A DNA stretch of 64,000 nucleotides, from contig NZ_QAJK01000060.1 in assembly GCF_003852515.1 (NCBI RefSeq), positions 1 to 64,000 on the forward strand, read 5' to 3'. A program made the translations under genes and the position numbers. Below the pieces are notes generated by a model. That model made no database searches, had not been told where the DNA came from, and was given only the letters and a program-made list of their open reading frames with translations. The DNA is from Variovorax sp. KBW07 (GTDB taxonomy: Bacteria; Pseudomonadota; Gammaproteobacteria; Burkholderiales; Burkholderiaceae_C). How positions within the stretch are numbered: position 1 is the first letter of the stretch; each line of letters opens with the position of its first letter. Below, piece after piece: positions 24,121 to 32,390 of the stretch.

Positions 24121-25392
24121 GTGTCTGTGAAGAAGACCCTGCGATTTTTGCTTTTCGGGCTGTTGGCCCTTGTCATTACTGCACTTGTAGCTATCTTTTT
24201 GATAGTTAAGCTGGTGCTTGCGCCGGCCGCCGGCGAGTGGAGCACCACGGTGAAGGCGGGCCCGCTGAATTTCGAGATCGGCGTGCCCACCGCGCTGCGC
24301 CTGGCCACCTCGCCCTGGTTCTCGCCGCGCCTGGACGGCCATTCGCTCGACACCCGTTTCGGCACCGTGCGCTTTGCCTGGAAACCGGCCGGCGAAATGC
24401 TCGAGATGACTTGCGCACCCTGCAGCGCCGAGGTGTCGGCGCTCGGCAGCCAGCCGATCAAGGTCGAGCGCCTGGTCGCCACCGTGCGGCGCGACGGCAA
24501 CGTGCTGAGCGGCGCGCTCGAAGCCACGCCGCAGAGCACCGACACCACCCGGCTCCAGGGCCACTGGGAAGGCAAGCTCACGCCGAAGAACCTGCAGCTC
24601 AGCGCCAACGTGCAGGACGCGCCCATTGCGCGCTGGTACGCGGTGCTGGTGCCCACGCTGCCCGAACTGCAGCGCGCCCGCATCGGCGGCACGCTGGCGC
24701 TGCACGGCCAGCTCGTGCTGCCCGAGGCCACGTTCTCGGTGCTGCCGGCCATCAGCCAGTTCACGGTCGAGGGGCTGGGCACCGAAGCCATGCTGGACGC
24801 GCGCACCAGCTGCGGCCCGTCGGCCAGGCTGGCCAACGACAGCTGGCTGGCGCGCGCGGTCATCGCGGCGGAAGACCAGCGCTTCTTCACGCACACCGGC
24901 TACGACCTGACCGAGATCCTCGCGTCGATCGACAACAACCAGAAGCCCGGCCAGGTCCGGCGCGGCGGCAGCACGCTGACGCAGCAGCTCACCAAGCTGC
25001 TGGTGACCGGCAGCGACCGCACCGCCGAACGCAAGCTGCGCGAGATGCTCTACGCGGTCGAGATGGAGCAGACGCTGGGCAAGGCCCGCATCCTGCAGCT
25101 CTACCTGGACAACGCCCCCTGGGGCGGCAACATCTGCGGTGCCGAGGCCGCGGCGCGCCGCTACTTCAAGCGCAGCGCGCGCACGCTGGAACCGGCGCAG
25201 GCCGTCTGGCTGGCCGCGATGCTGCACAAGCCGCAGGCCGTGCTCGAACAGTGGCGGCGCGACGGACAGATCGACGCCGAACGCACCAAGTGGGTGGCGG
25301 AAGGCATTCGCGGCATCAGCCGCAACCAGCGCGAGGCGATGCTCAAGGGCGTGGCCGCCGCGAAGTTCTCGGCGCCGCCGGCAACGCCCTGA
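24121..25392 (+). CDS. membrane-anchored monofunctional GT51 peptidoglycan glycosyltransferase
   Basis: 423 residues from GTG 24121 (a second GTG at 24127 is possible). An N-terminal membrane helix (LLFGLLALVITALVAIFLIV) is followed by a periplasmic region of about 200 residues unlike standard MtgA, with a CAPC motif (TCAPCSAEV). The GT51 domain then has VIAAEDQRFFTHTGYDL (catalytic Glu), RGGSTLTQQLTKLL and YLDNAPWGGNICGAEAA. There is no transpeptidase domain. It is probably co-transcribed with the exosortase genes, 12 nt after the EpsI-like stop. Its linkage to surface-protein sorting is unusual and may mean the sorted protein is placed where new wall is made (inference). Confidence 0.85.
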   Translation: MSVKKTLRFLLFGLLALVITALVAIFLIVKLVLAPAAGEWSTTVKAGPLNFEIGVPTALRLATSPWFSPRLDGHSLDTRFGTVRFAWKPAGEMLEMTCAPCSAEVSALGSQPIKVERLVATVRRDGNVLSGALEATPQSTDTTRLQGHWEGKLTPKNLQLSANVQDAPIARWYAVLVPTLPELQRARIGGTLALHGQLVLPEATFSVLPAISQFTVEGLGTEAMLDARTSCGPSARLANDSWLARAVIAAEDQRFFTHTGYDLTEILASIDNNQKPGQVRRGGSTLTQQLTKLLVTGSDRTAERKLREMLYAVEMEQTLGKARILQLYLDNAPWGGNICGAEAAARRYFKRSARTLEPAQAVWLAAMLHKPQAVLEQWRRDGQIDAERTKWVAEGIRGISRNQREAMLKGVAAAKFSAPPATP

Positions 25393-25430
25393 GCGCCACC
25401 GCAATACCTGCCAGGCATGAAAGCAATGCA

Positions 25431-26201
25431 ATGACCGTTCTTGTGACCGAAGCGGACGTCGAAGCCATCGAGCGCGCCACCGTCGCGGCGGTGTCGCCCG
25501 AAATAACCGAAGAACTCGACGGCTGGCTGCTGCCCTTCGACGGCGGCACCGTCAAGCGCGCCCGGTCGGCCGTGCCGCTGCACCGCGGCGCCGTCGATCA
25601 CGCCACGCTGGACCGCATCGAAGACCGCTACGACAGCCGTCAGGTTGCACCCGCGCTGCGGCTGGCCGACGCGGCCTGCTTCGACGGCCTGCGCAGCGAA
25701 CTGGCGCGGCGGCACTACACCCACGACAGCCCGACCTGCGTGCAGGTCGGCTCCGCAAAGCAGATGCGCCAGGTGGTGGCGCCCGGCGGCGCATTGGCCG
25801 ATGTCGACCGCACGCCCGACGATGCCTGGGCGGCGCTGTTTCTCGGCGAGGGGTTCGACCCGGTGGACGGCGCGCACCGCGTGCGAACGCTGGCGCGCGC
25901 CAAGGGCTCGCTCTACGCCAGCGTGCGCGAAGGCGGCCGCACCGTCGCGGCGGGTGCGATGGCTTTTGGCCACGGCTGGGCCAGCGTGCACGGCATGCGG
26001 ACCGACAAGGCGCAACGCGGCCGGGGGCTGGCGGGGCGCGTGCTGGCCGGGCTGGCGCAGGCGGCACTGGCGAACGGTTTCGAGCGCGTGTTCCTGCAGG
26101 TCGATGCGGCGAACCCGCCGGCACTGGCGCTGTACCGGCGCGCGGGTTTCGAGACTACATGGCAGTACTGCTACTGGCAGCGCCAGCAGTGGCCGAAATA
26201 A
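25431..26201 (+). CDS. GNAT-family N-acetyltransferase
   Basis: A 256-residue protein with a poorly conserved N-terminal half and a C-terminal GNAT domain. Motif A is VHGMRTDKAQRGRGLAGRVL (Q/R-G-x-G-x-A/G) and motif B is FLQVDAANPPALALYRRAGFE. ATG 25431 lies 38 nt after the GT51 stop. The N-terminal domain (ELDGWLLPFDGGTVKRARSA) is typical of two-domain GNATs that acetylate small molecules. Substrate unknown. Confidence 0.78.
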   Translation: MTVLVTEADVEAIERATVAAVSPEITEELDGWLLPFDGGTVKRARSAVPLHRGAVDHATLDRIEDRYDSRQVAPALRLADAACFDGLRSELARRHYTHDSPTCVQVGSAKQMRQVVAPGGALADVDRTPDDAWAALFLGEGFDPVDGAHRVRTLARAKGSLYASVREGGRTVAAGAMAFGHGWASVHGMRTDKAQRGRGLAGRVLAGLAQAALANGFERVFLQVDAANPPALALYRRAGFETTWQYCYWQRQQWPK

Positions 26202-26280
26202 CCGGCGGCTGAGCACCTCCCGCCAGGGGGCCGCGTGGCCATGGGTGGCGCGGCGGCCGCGTTAGTGCCACCATGGCCGC

Positions 26281-27180
26281 ATGAAGAACGCCAATCACCA
26301 TGCCAACCACCCCACCGATCCCGTGGCCACGCCGCGCGGCATCGACCACATCGTGGCCGGTGTTTCCACCAGCGATGGCGACGGCGTCAAACTCACCCGC
26401 GTGCTGCAGCAGCCGCTGCAGAAGCGGCTCGACCCGTACCTGATGCTCGATGCCTTCGGCAGCGACAACTCGGGCGACTACATCGGCGGCTTTCCGAACC
26501 ACCCGCACCGCGGCTTCGAGACCGTCACCTACATGATTGCCGGCCGCATGCGCCACCGCGACAGCGAGGGCCACGAAGGGCTGCTCGAAAACGGCGGCGT
26601 GCAATGGATGACCGCCGGCCGCGGCCTCGTGCACAGCGAGCTGCCCGAGCAGGAAGAAGGCCTGATGGAAGGCTTTCAGCTGTGGCTCAACCTGCCCGCG
26701 AAAGACAAGATGCGCGAGCCCTGGTACCGCGACATCCAGAGCGAGGAGATCCCTGAATACACCACCGCCGCCGGCGTGCACGTGCGCGTGATTGCCGGTG
26801 CGAGCCACGGCATCGAGGGCGCGGTGCGGCGCGAGCACACCGAGCCGCTGTACCTGGACATCACGTTGCCGCCCGGCGCCGAATTCGCGCAGCCGCTGCC
26901 GGCCGACCACAACGTGCTGGTCTACGTGTTCCGCGAATCGCTGTGGATTGCCGGCAGCGAAGTGCCGACGCGCCGCATGGCGATTCTGGCCAACGACCCG
27001 GACAGCGACGGCGTGCTGCTGCGCGCCGGCGCCACCAACCACAGCCCCGCGCGCGCACTGCTGATTGCCGGCAAGCCGCTGCACGAGCCCATTGCGCAAT
27101 ACGGCCCCTTCGTGATGAACACGCAGGAAGAGATCAAGCAGGCGATGCACGACTTCCAGAACGGCAAGCTGGGCGGCTAG
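26281..27180 (+). CDS. pirin family protein
   Basis: A 299-residue bicupin. The N-terminal cupin has the pirin metal site: FPNHPHRGFETVTYMI (two His), and VQWMTAGRGLVHSE (His and Glu). The C-terminal cupin (LYVFRESLWIAG region) lacks the ligands, as is common. Pirins bind Fe and some have quercetin 2,3-dioxygenase activity; the cellular role here is unknown. The gene stands alone, 79 nt after the GNAT gene. Confidence 0.88.
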   Translation: MKNANHHANHPTDPVATPRGIDHIVAGVSTSDGDGVKLTRVLQQPLQKRLDPYLMLDAFGSDNSGDYIGGFPNHPHRGFETVTYMIAGRMRHRDSEGHEGLLENGGVQWMTAGRGLVHSELPEQEEGLMEGFQLWLNLPAKDKMREPWYRDIQSEEIPEYTTAAGVHVRVIAGASHGIEGAVRREHTEPLYLDITLPPGAEFAQPLPADHNVLVYVFRESLWIAGSEVPTRRMAILANDPDSDGVLLRAGATNHSPARALLIAGKPLHEPIAQYGPFVMNTQEEIKQAMHDFQNGKLGG

Positions 27181-27297
27181 TTCATTCTTCTTTACGCAAG
27201 CTCACTCCCGGCTAACGGTGGCGATACAGAGCGCTTCCACACTTCGTCTCACCTGCTGCCCCTCGGTGGCGGGCTTCTTCGAAAGGAAGCACTTCTC

Positions 27298-27882
27298 ATG
27301 ATTTCTCTTCGCCAACGCATCGTCTGGGCCAGCCTGCTGGGTTCGGCCGCTCTCGCCTCTTCGGGCGCCTTCGCTCAAGCGCCGGCCGCTCCCGCCACAC
27401 CCGCTGCACCGGCCGCCGCGGTGGCCCAGGCCGACGGCACGGCTGCGGCCCCCAAGGCCAAGGCCGAGCACAAGCGCATGGACCCCGCACAGCGCATGGA
27501 GCGCATGCAGGCCCACCGCGCCAAGCGCCTTGCCGCGCTGAAGGAAAAGCTCAAGCTGACCTCGGCCCAGGAAGGCGCGTGGAGCACCTTCACTGCCGCC
27601 AGCCAGCCGCCCGCAGGTGCCGGACCGCGTCCGCGCATGGACCGCGCCGAGTTCGCCAAGCTGACCACGCCGGAACGCCTGGAGCGCATGCAGGCCCGCC
27701 AGGCCGAACGCAGCGCCATGTTCGCCAAGCGTGCCGACGCCACGAAAACCTTCTATGCCGCGCTGACGCCCGAGCAGCAGAAGACCTTCGATGCCGAGAC
27801 CGTTCACTTCGGCGGCCACGGCCATCGCGGTCACCACGGTGAACACGGCGGCCCGCGCGGTGCGGCGCCCGCCAAGGGCTGA
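27298..27882 (+). CDS. Spy/CpxP-like periplasmic LTXXQ-motif protein
   Basis: 194 residues with a signal peptide (cleavage after SSGAFA-QAP), an Ala/Pro-rich segment, and two LTxxQ motifs (LTSAQEGAW and LTPEQQKTF) on either side of a basic helical region (MERMQAHRAKRLAALKEKL). The C terminus is His/Gly-rich (GGHGHRGHHGEHGG), which suggests metal binding. Spy/CpxP proteins are small periplasmic chaperones induced by envelope stress. A good AAGGAAG precedes the ATG and a strong terminator follows. Confidence 0.8.
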   Translation: MISLRQRIVWASLLGSAALASSGAFAQAPAAPATPAAPAAAVAQADGTAAAPKAKAEHKRMDPAQRMERMQAHRAKRLAALKEKLKLTSAQEGAWSTFTAASQPPAGAGPRPRMDRAEFAKLTTPERLERMQARQAERSAMFAKRADATKTFYAALTPEQQKTFDAETVHFGGHGHRGHHGEHGGPRGAAPAKG

Positions 27883-27917
27883 TCCGCGCGCCCGGTGCGC
27901 CATTCGTGGCGCCATCG

Positions 27918-27953
27918 AAAAAGCCCGCAACGCGAAAGCGCTGCGGGCTTTTT
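27918..27953 (+). terminator. Intrinsic terminator after the Spy-like gene
   Basis: Perfect 12-bp arms AAAAAGCCCGCA (27918-27929) and TGCGGGCTTTTT (27942-27953) around a 12-nt loop. The arms are flanked by A and T runs, so it can stop transcription from both sides; the convergent gene ends at 27982. Confidence 0.9.
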
Positions 27954-27981
27954 CTTGCCTGTGATTCGGTTCGTCGAACGG

Positions 27982-28410
27982 TTACTTCGGCGTGCCGGTC
28001 TTGTCGGTCGGGTTGGTCGCCACGTCGGGGCGTTCGCCCTTCTGGCCGAACTGCGGCTTCACCTTGCGGGCCTCCTGGCTCACTTCGGCGCGCGAGCGCT
28101 CGCCGGTGGGTTGCGGCATGGCGTTCGGCTGGTGGTTGACGGTGGTCGTGGCCTCGCCCTTGGGCACCATGCTGTTGGCGTTGTTGCGGTTCTGCGTGCG
28201 CGCTTCGGCCTTCACGGCTTCGCGCGACGCGGGCATCGAGTTGTCGGGGCGCTGCGTCGGGTTTGCCACGCCGGCCGGCGTCATGGTGCTGGCCTGGCCG
28301 CCCACCGAGGGATCGGGCTGGGCGGGAACCGAGGTGGTCTGGGCGCCGGCAATGCCTGCCGTGCCCAGTAGCGCGGCAAGAACGGTGGCGTGAAAGATTG
28401 ACTGCTTCAT
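27982..28410 (-). CDS. secreted or periplasmic protein of unknown function
   Basis: 142 residues with a clear signal peptide (MKQSIFHATVLAALLGTAG, cleavage near AGA-QTT). The mature part is low-complexity, rich in Asn, Gln, Thr and Pro and probably disordered, with no domain I recognise. ATG 28410 is preceded by AAGGAG, 7 nt away; in-frame codons farther upstream are unlikely starts. The short repeats upstream (GTCT units, and GGATGAATGGATGG) lie in its leader. Confidence 0.7.
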   Translation of the reverse strand: MKQSIFHATVLAALLGTAGIAGAQTTSVPAQPDPSVGGQASTMTPAGVANPTQRPDNSMPASREAVKAEARTQNRNNANSMVPKGEATTTVNHQPNAMPQPTGERSRAEVSQEARKVKPQFGQKGERPDVATNPTDKTGTPK

Positions 28411-28549
28411 GGAATGCTCCTTTGGCTTGTCTGCCTGTCTGTCTCGAATCGATGGATGAATGGATGGAAACGTGGGCTGCTCTTTTCTCAAGCCCTGAAA
28501 TCACCGTAGGAGGCTGAAAAAAGGTGCCGTGTGGGGGTGCGGCAGGCTT

Positions 28550-28612
28550 GCCTGTAGGAGTCGGCCGCCCAGGCATGAAAGCCGCCCTAGAAGGTGGCGC
28601 GTTCCTACAGGC
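28550..28612. repeat. 10-bp inverted repeat upstream of ybhP
   Basis: GCCTGTAGGA (28550-28559) and TCCTACAGGC (28603-28612) are perfect complements 43 bp apart, ending 34 bp before the ybhP start. It could be a paired operator or an RNA structure. I find no other copy in the window. Confidence 0.6.
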
Positions 28613-28646
28613 GCGGCGGGCGCGGCAACGTACAACCCCAGGACCG

Positions 28647-29432
28647 ATGTCTTCTTCCCCCATTCCCGTTGCCACCGCCCCCGCGCCGGCCTCGCTCAAG
28701 GTCATGACGGTGAACACCCACAAGGGCTTCACCGCGCTCAACCGCAAGTTCATCCTGCCGGAGCTGCGCGATGCGGTGCGCACGGTGGGGGCCGACGTGG
28801 TGTTTCTGCAGGAAGTGCTGGGCACGCACTCGCGGCATTCGCGCAAGGTGAGCAACTGGCCCGACGCGCCGCATTACGAATTCCTGGCCGACACCATGTG
28901 GCCGCAGTTCGCGTACGGGCGCAACGCCGTGTATCCGAAGGGCCACCACGGCAACGCGGTGTTGTCGAAGTTTCCGATCGTGCATTTCCGCAACCACGAC
29001 GTGTCGGTGAGCGGCCCCGAAAAACGCGGCCTGCTGCATTGCGTGCTGCGCCTGCCGGGCCGCATCGTCGACGTGCACGTCATTTGCGCCCACCTCGGGC
29101 TGGCCGAGGCGCACCGGCAACAGCAGCTGGAGTTGCTGTGCCACATCGTGCGCGACGAAGTGCCGGCGGATGCGCCGCTGATCGTGGCCGGCGACTTCAA
29201 CGACTGGCGTGCCCGTGCGCACGACGTGCTGGAGAAAGGCGCCGCGCTGCGCGAGGTGTTCGTGCACGCCAACGGACGCGCCGCCAACACTTTTCCGGCG
29301 CGCTTTCCGGTACTGCCGCTGGACCGCATCTACGTGCGCAACGCTGGCGTGCATGCACCCGTGGTGCTGCCGCGCAAGCCGTGGTCGCACCTGTCGGACC
29401 ACGCCCCGCTGGTGGCGGACATCGACCTGTGA
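28647..29432 (+). CDS. ybhP: endonuclease/exonuclease/phosphatase family protein YbhP
   Basis: 261 residues of the EEP fold. Metal and catalytic motifs are ADVVFLQEV (Glu), AGDFNDWR (Asp/Asn) and [11 protein letters not shown] (His). ATG 28647 was chosen because the domain starts at about residue 17 ([12 protein letters not shown]). It is the first gene of a ybhP-clsB-ybhN cluster in the same order as in E. coli, which implies a link to cardiolipin metabolism. No signal peptide. Confidence 0.85.
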   Translation: MSSSPIPVATAPAPASLKVMTVNTHKGFTALNRKFILPELRDAVRTVGADVVFLQEVLGTHSRHSRKVSNWPDAPHYEFLADTMWPQFAYGRNAVYPKGHHGNAVLSKFPIVHFRNHDVSVSGPEKRGLLHCVLRLPGRIVDVHVICAHLGLAEAHRQQQLELLCHIVRDEVPADAPLIVAGDFNDWRARAHDVLEKGAALREVFVHANGRAANTFPARFPVLPLDRIYVRNAGVHAPVVLPRKPWSHLSDHAPLVADIDL

Positions 29433-29443
29433 ACCCCGGCGAC

Positions 29444-30712
29444 ATGAACAACAACAACCACTGGATCGGCGGCAACCGCATCGAGCTGCTGGAGAACGGC
29501 GAAGAATTTTTTCCGCGCGTGTTCGATGCCATCCGCGAGGCCCGGCGCGAAGTGATCGTCGAGACCTTCATCCTGTTCGAGGACAAGGTCGGCCTGCAGC
29601 TGCACGCCGCCCTGCGCTCGGCGGCCCAGCGCGGCGCCAAGGTCGACCTGATGATCGACGGCTTCGGCTCGCCCGACCTCTCGCGCGAGTTCATCGAGGG
29701 CCTGACTTCGGTCGGCGTGAAGGTACGGGTGTTCGACCCCGGCCAGCGCTTCATGGGCCAGCGGCTCAACGTGTTCCGCCGCATGCACCGCAAGATCGTG
29801 GTGGTCGATGGCGAGCGCGCCTTCGTCGGCGGCATCAACTATTCGGAAGACCACCTGCTCGACTTCGGCCCAAAGGCCAAGCAGGACTACGCGGTCGAGT
29901 TGGCTGGCCCGGTGGTGGGAGAGATTCACCAGTTCGTGCTGCGCGCCATCGCGCTCGGCGGCAAGGGCGCGGGCTGGTTCCGGCGCCGCCTGAAGCAGGC
30001 CCCGCCCGCGAGCGGCAGCCATGCCGGCGAAGCCGACGCGATGTTCGTCACGCGCGACAACCGGCGCCACACCAACGACATCGAGCAGCAGTACCGCGCC
30101 GCCATCCGTGCCGCGCGCGAACGCATCGTGATCGCCAACGCGTATTTCTTTCCGGGCTACCGGCTCATCAAGGAGCTGCGGCGCGCGGCGCGGCGCGGCG
30201 TGGACGTGCGGCTGATTCTCCAGGGCGAGCCCGACATGCCGATCGTCAAGACGGCCGCCAGCATGCTGTACCACCACCTGCTGCACGCCGGCGTTCGCAT
30301 CTACGAGTACTGCGACCGGCCGCTGCACGGCAAGGTCGCGCTGATGGACGGCCAGTGGAGCACGGTGGGATCGAGCAACCTCGATCCGCTCAGCCTGTCG
30401 CTGAACCTCGAAGCCAACGTGATCGTGCGCGACGCGGCCTTCAACAAGGTGCTGTGGGAGCGCATGGACCAGCTGATGCAGCACAGCTGCAAGCGGATAG
30501 ACACGGCCGACCTTGCGAGCGAATGGAGCGGCTGGCGGCTGGTGCGCAGCTTCTTCGTCTTTCACATCCTGCGCTGGTATCCGGCGCTGCTGGGGCGGCT
30601 GCCGCGCCACGTGCCACGCCTGACGCCCGCCGAGGCGACCGACCTTGCGAGCCGGCGCGACACCGGCAAGAGCAACCCGACCGGCGGCGCCACGCAGACG
30701 GACGCGGCCTGA
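29444..30712 (+). CDS. clsB: cardiolipin synthase B
   Basis: 422 residues of the phospholipase D superfamily. Two HKD motifs are seen: RMHRKIVVVDGERAFVGG (near residue 110) and LHGKVALMDGQWSTVGSSN (near residue 300). The N-terminal stretch NRIELLENGEEFFPRVFDAI and LNVFRRMHRKIVV match E. coli ClsB closely. It joins two phosphatidylglycerols, or PG and PE, into cardiolipin at the membrane. ATG 29444 is used; a GTG at 29429 overlapping the ybhP stop is an alternative that adds five residues. A C-terminal hydrophobic patch (SFFVFHILRWYPALLG) may dock to the membrane. Confidence 0.92.
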   Translation: MNNNNHWIGGNRIELLENGEEFFPRVFDAIREARREVIVETFILFEDKVGLQLHAALRSAAQRGAKVDLMIDGFGSPDLSREFIEGLTSVGVKVRVFDPGQRFMGQRLNVFRRMHRKIVVVDGERAFVGGINYSEDHLLDFGPKAKQDYAVELAGPVVGEIHQFVLRAIALGGKGAGWFRRRLKQAPPASGSHAGEADAMFVTRDNRRHTNDIEQQYRAAIRAARERIVIANAYFFPGYRLIKELRRAARRGVDVRLILQGEPDMPIVKTAASMLYHHLLHAGVRIYEYCDRPLHGKVALMDGQWSTVGSSNLDPLSLSLNLEANVIVRDAAFNKVLWERMDQLMQHSCKRIDTADLASEWSGWRLVRSFFVFHILRWYPALLGRLPRHVPRLTPAEATDLASRRDTGKSNPTGGATQTDAA

Positions 30713-30728
30713 TGACCTCGGATACGAA

Positions 30729-31691
30729 GTGAGCACCCTCGGCCTCACCCTCACCCGCCAGTCGTGGTGGCCCTGGGCCCGCCGTGTGGCGGTGTGGGGC
30801 TTCTTCGGGCTGATCGCGTGGCTGCTGGTGAAGCAGGCGCGCACCATCGAATGGGACGAGGTGCTCGACGCGATTGGCGCGCTGCCCGCGTCCACCCTGC
30901 TCGCGGCAGGCGCGCTGGCCGCCTGCAGCTTTGCGCTCTACAGCACCTACGACCTGCTGGGCCGGCATGTGACCAAACACAAGCTCGGCACCGGCACGGT
31001 GATGGGCGTGACCTTCATCAGCTACGCCTTCAACCTCAACCTCGGCTCGCTGGTCGGCGGCGTGGCGTTTCGCTACCGGCTCTATTCGCGCCTGGGGCTC
31101 GAGAACGACACCATCACGCGCGTGCTGGGCTTCAGCATGCTGACCAACTGGCTGGGCTACCTGGTGGTGGCCGGCGCGGCCTTCTGCTTCTGGCCGATGG
31201 CGCTGCCGCCCGACTGGAAGATCGACAACCAGGGGCTGCGCATCCTGGGCGCGGCGTTGCTGTTGCTGGCCGCGGCCTACGTGGCGCTGTGCGCGTTCTC
31301 GAGGGGCCGCACGTGGCGCGTGCGCGGCCATGAATTCAGTGCGCCGGGGCTTCCGATGGCGATGCTGCAACTGGCAATGTCGTGCCTCAACTGGTCGCTG
31401 ATGGGCGGCGTGATCTGGTTCCTGCTGCAGGGCAAGGTCGACTATCCGCAGGTGTTGGCCGTGCTGCTGGTGGCGGCGGTGGCCGGCGTGGTCACGCATG
31501 TGCCGGCGGGGCTCGGTGTGCTCGAGGCCGTGTTCGTGGCGCTGCTGTCGCACCAGGTGGCGGAAACGAAGCTGCTGGGGGCGCTGCTGGCGTATCGCGG
31601 GCTTTATTACCTGCTGCCGCTGGTGGTGGCCACGTTGGGCTACCTGGTCACCGAGATGCGGGCCCGGCGGCTTCGGTCGGGTCATTCGTAA
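30729..31691 (+). CDS. ybhN: YbhN-like polytopic membrane protein (lysylphosphatidylglycerol synthase TM-domain family)
   Basis: 320 residues with about eight membrane helices, e.g. RVAVWGFFGLIAWLLV, LLAAGALAACSFALYS, VLLVAAVAGVVTHVPAG and LLPLVVATLGYLVTE. The conserved VTHVPAGLGVLEAVFVALL loop is typical of the UPF0104/LPG-synthase membrane domain (flippase-like). Start GTG 30729; the earlier ATG at 30712 is out of frame and stops at 30732. It is third in the ybhP-clsB-ybhN order. A role in lipid transport or lipid A balance is suggested by the family, not shown. Confidence 0.83.
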   Translation: MSTLGLTLTRQSWWPWARRVAVWGFFGLIAWLLVKQARTIEWDEVLDAIGALPASTLLAAGALAACSFALYSTYDLLGRHVTKHKLGTGTVMGVTFISYAFNLNLGSLVGGVAFRYRLYSRLGLENDTITRVLGFSMLTNWLGYLVVAGAAFCFWPMALPPDWKIDNQGLRILGAALLLLAAAYVALCAFSRGRTWRVRGHEFSAPGLPMAMLQLAMSCLNWSLMGGVIWFLLQGKVDYPQVLAVLLVAAVAGVVTHVPAGLGVLEAVFVALLSHQVAETKLLGALLAYRGLYYLLPLVVATLGYLVTEMRARRLRSGHS

Positions 31692-31772
31692 CGCCGAGCA
31701 GCAGCAAAGCGTGCGATCAGCGCGCACTTCAGAGCCGGAAATGCGCGACTTCTTCACTGAAAACGGACCTTT

Positions 31773-31789
31773 TTGTTGCAGTGCAACAA
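31773..31789. promoter_or_regulatory. TGCA-type palindrome in the phasin-like gene promoter (possible PhaR operator)
   Basis: TTGTTGCA-G-TGCAACAA has perfect 8-bp arms. It ends 17 bp before a -10-like TATAGT (31807-31812), so it covers the -35 region. PhaR, the repressor of polyhydroxyalkanoate granule genes, binds TGC/GCA-rich dyads; the assignment is inference. Confidence 0.5.
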
Positions 31790-31841
31790 TCGAAACGCAC
31801 GAAGCCTATAGTGGGCCGACCACCTCCACGGGCCACACCCC

Positions 31842-32339
31842 ATGCCATCGCTCATTTCCGCCGCCCGCCTTACCGATCCCTTGATGCAATGGGTCGACCT
31901 GGCCGTCAAGACCCACGAGATGCTGCTGTCTTCCGGCTCGGTGATCCGCATGCGCACCGAGCGCATCGCCAAGGCCGGGCTGCTGCCCAGCGCGGTCGAC
32001 CTGGAGGAATTCCAGTTGATGGGCCACGAGAAGCTCGCGGCCGCGAGCGAATCGGGCATGGCGATGGCCAGGCAGTGGCACAGCAGCCATTTCTCGCTGG
32101 CGAACCGCGCGCTGCAGCAATGGCTGCAGGGCACCACGGCTTTCTTCTCATTGGCCGGCAGCGTCACGCCGGCCCAGGCGGCGGTGCACAGCGACGCGCT
32201 GGTTCAGGCCACGGCAGGCACCGCGATCGCGGCCAGCGAGCTGTCGGATGCCGCGGCCTGCATTGCGCACGAAGGGCTCAAGCCCATCCATGCCGCGGCC
32301 ACGTCGAATGCGCGGCGCCTGGCCGAGCTGCAAGCCTGA
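31842..32339 (+). CDS. phasin-like protein (possible polyhydroxyalkanoate granule-associated protein)
   Basis: 165 residues, mostly amphipathic helix, Ala-rich, no signal peptide. The pattern (N-terminal DPLMQWVDLAVKTHEMLLSSG, then EEFQLMGHEKLAAASES) is like short Burkholderiales proteins annotated as granule-associated phasins. Phasins coat PHA granules. The family call rests on composition and remembered similarity, so it is moderate; the palindromic promoter element supports it. It is convergent with the metallophosphoesterase gene. Confidence 0.55.
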   Translation: MPSLISAARLTDPLMQWVDLAVKTHEMLLSSGSVIRMRTERIAKAGLLPSAVDLEEFQLMGHEKLAAASESGMAMARQWHSSHFSLANRALQQWLQGTTAFFSLAGSVTPAQAAVHSDALVQATAGTAIAASELSDAAACIAHEGLKPIHAAATSNARRLAELQA

Positions 32340-32390
32340 CGGGTTCGGGGACGAGAAAGAAAAAGAAGAAGCGGGAGCGGCCGCCAGCGC

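Noticed and set aside
26202-26280. Third copy of the interspersed repeat before the pirin gene
   Set aside because: GC-rich and palindromic, but the shared blocks of the 12825/55487 element are not there.
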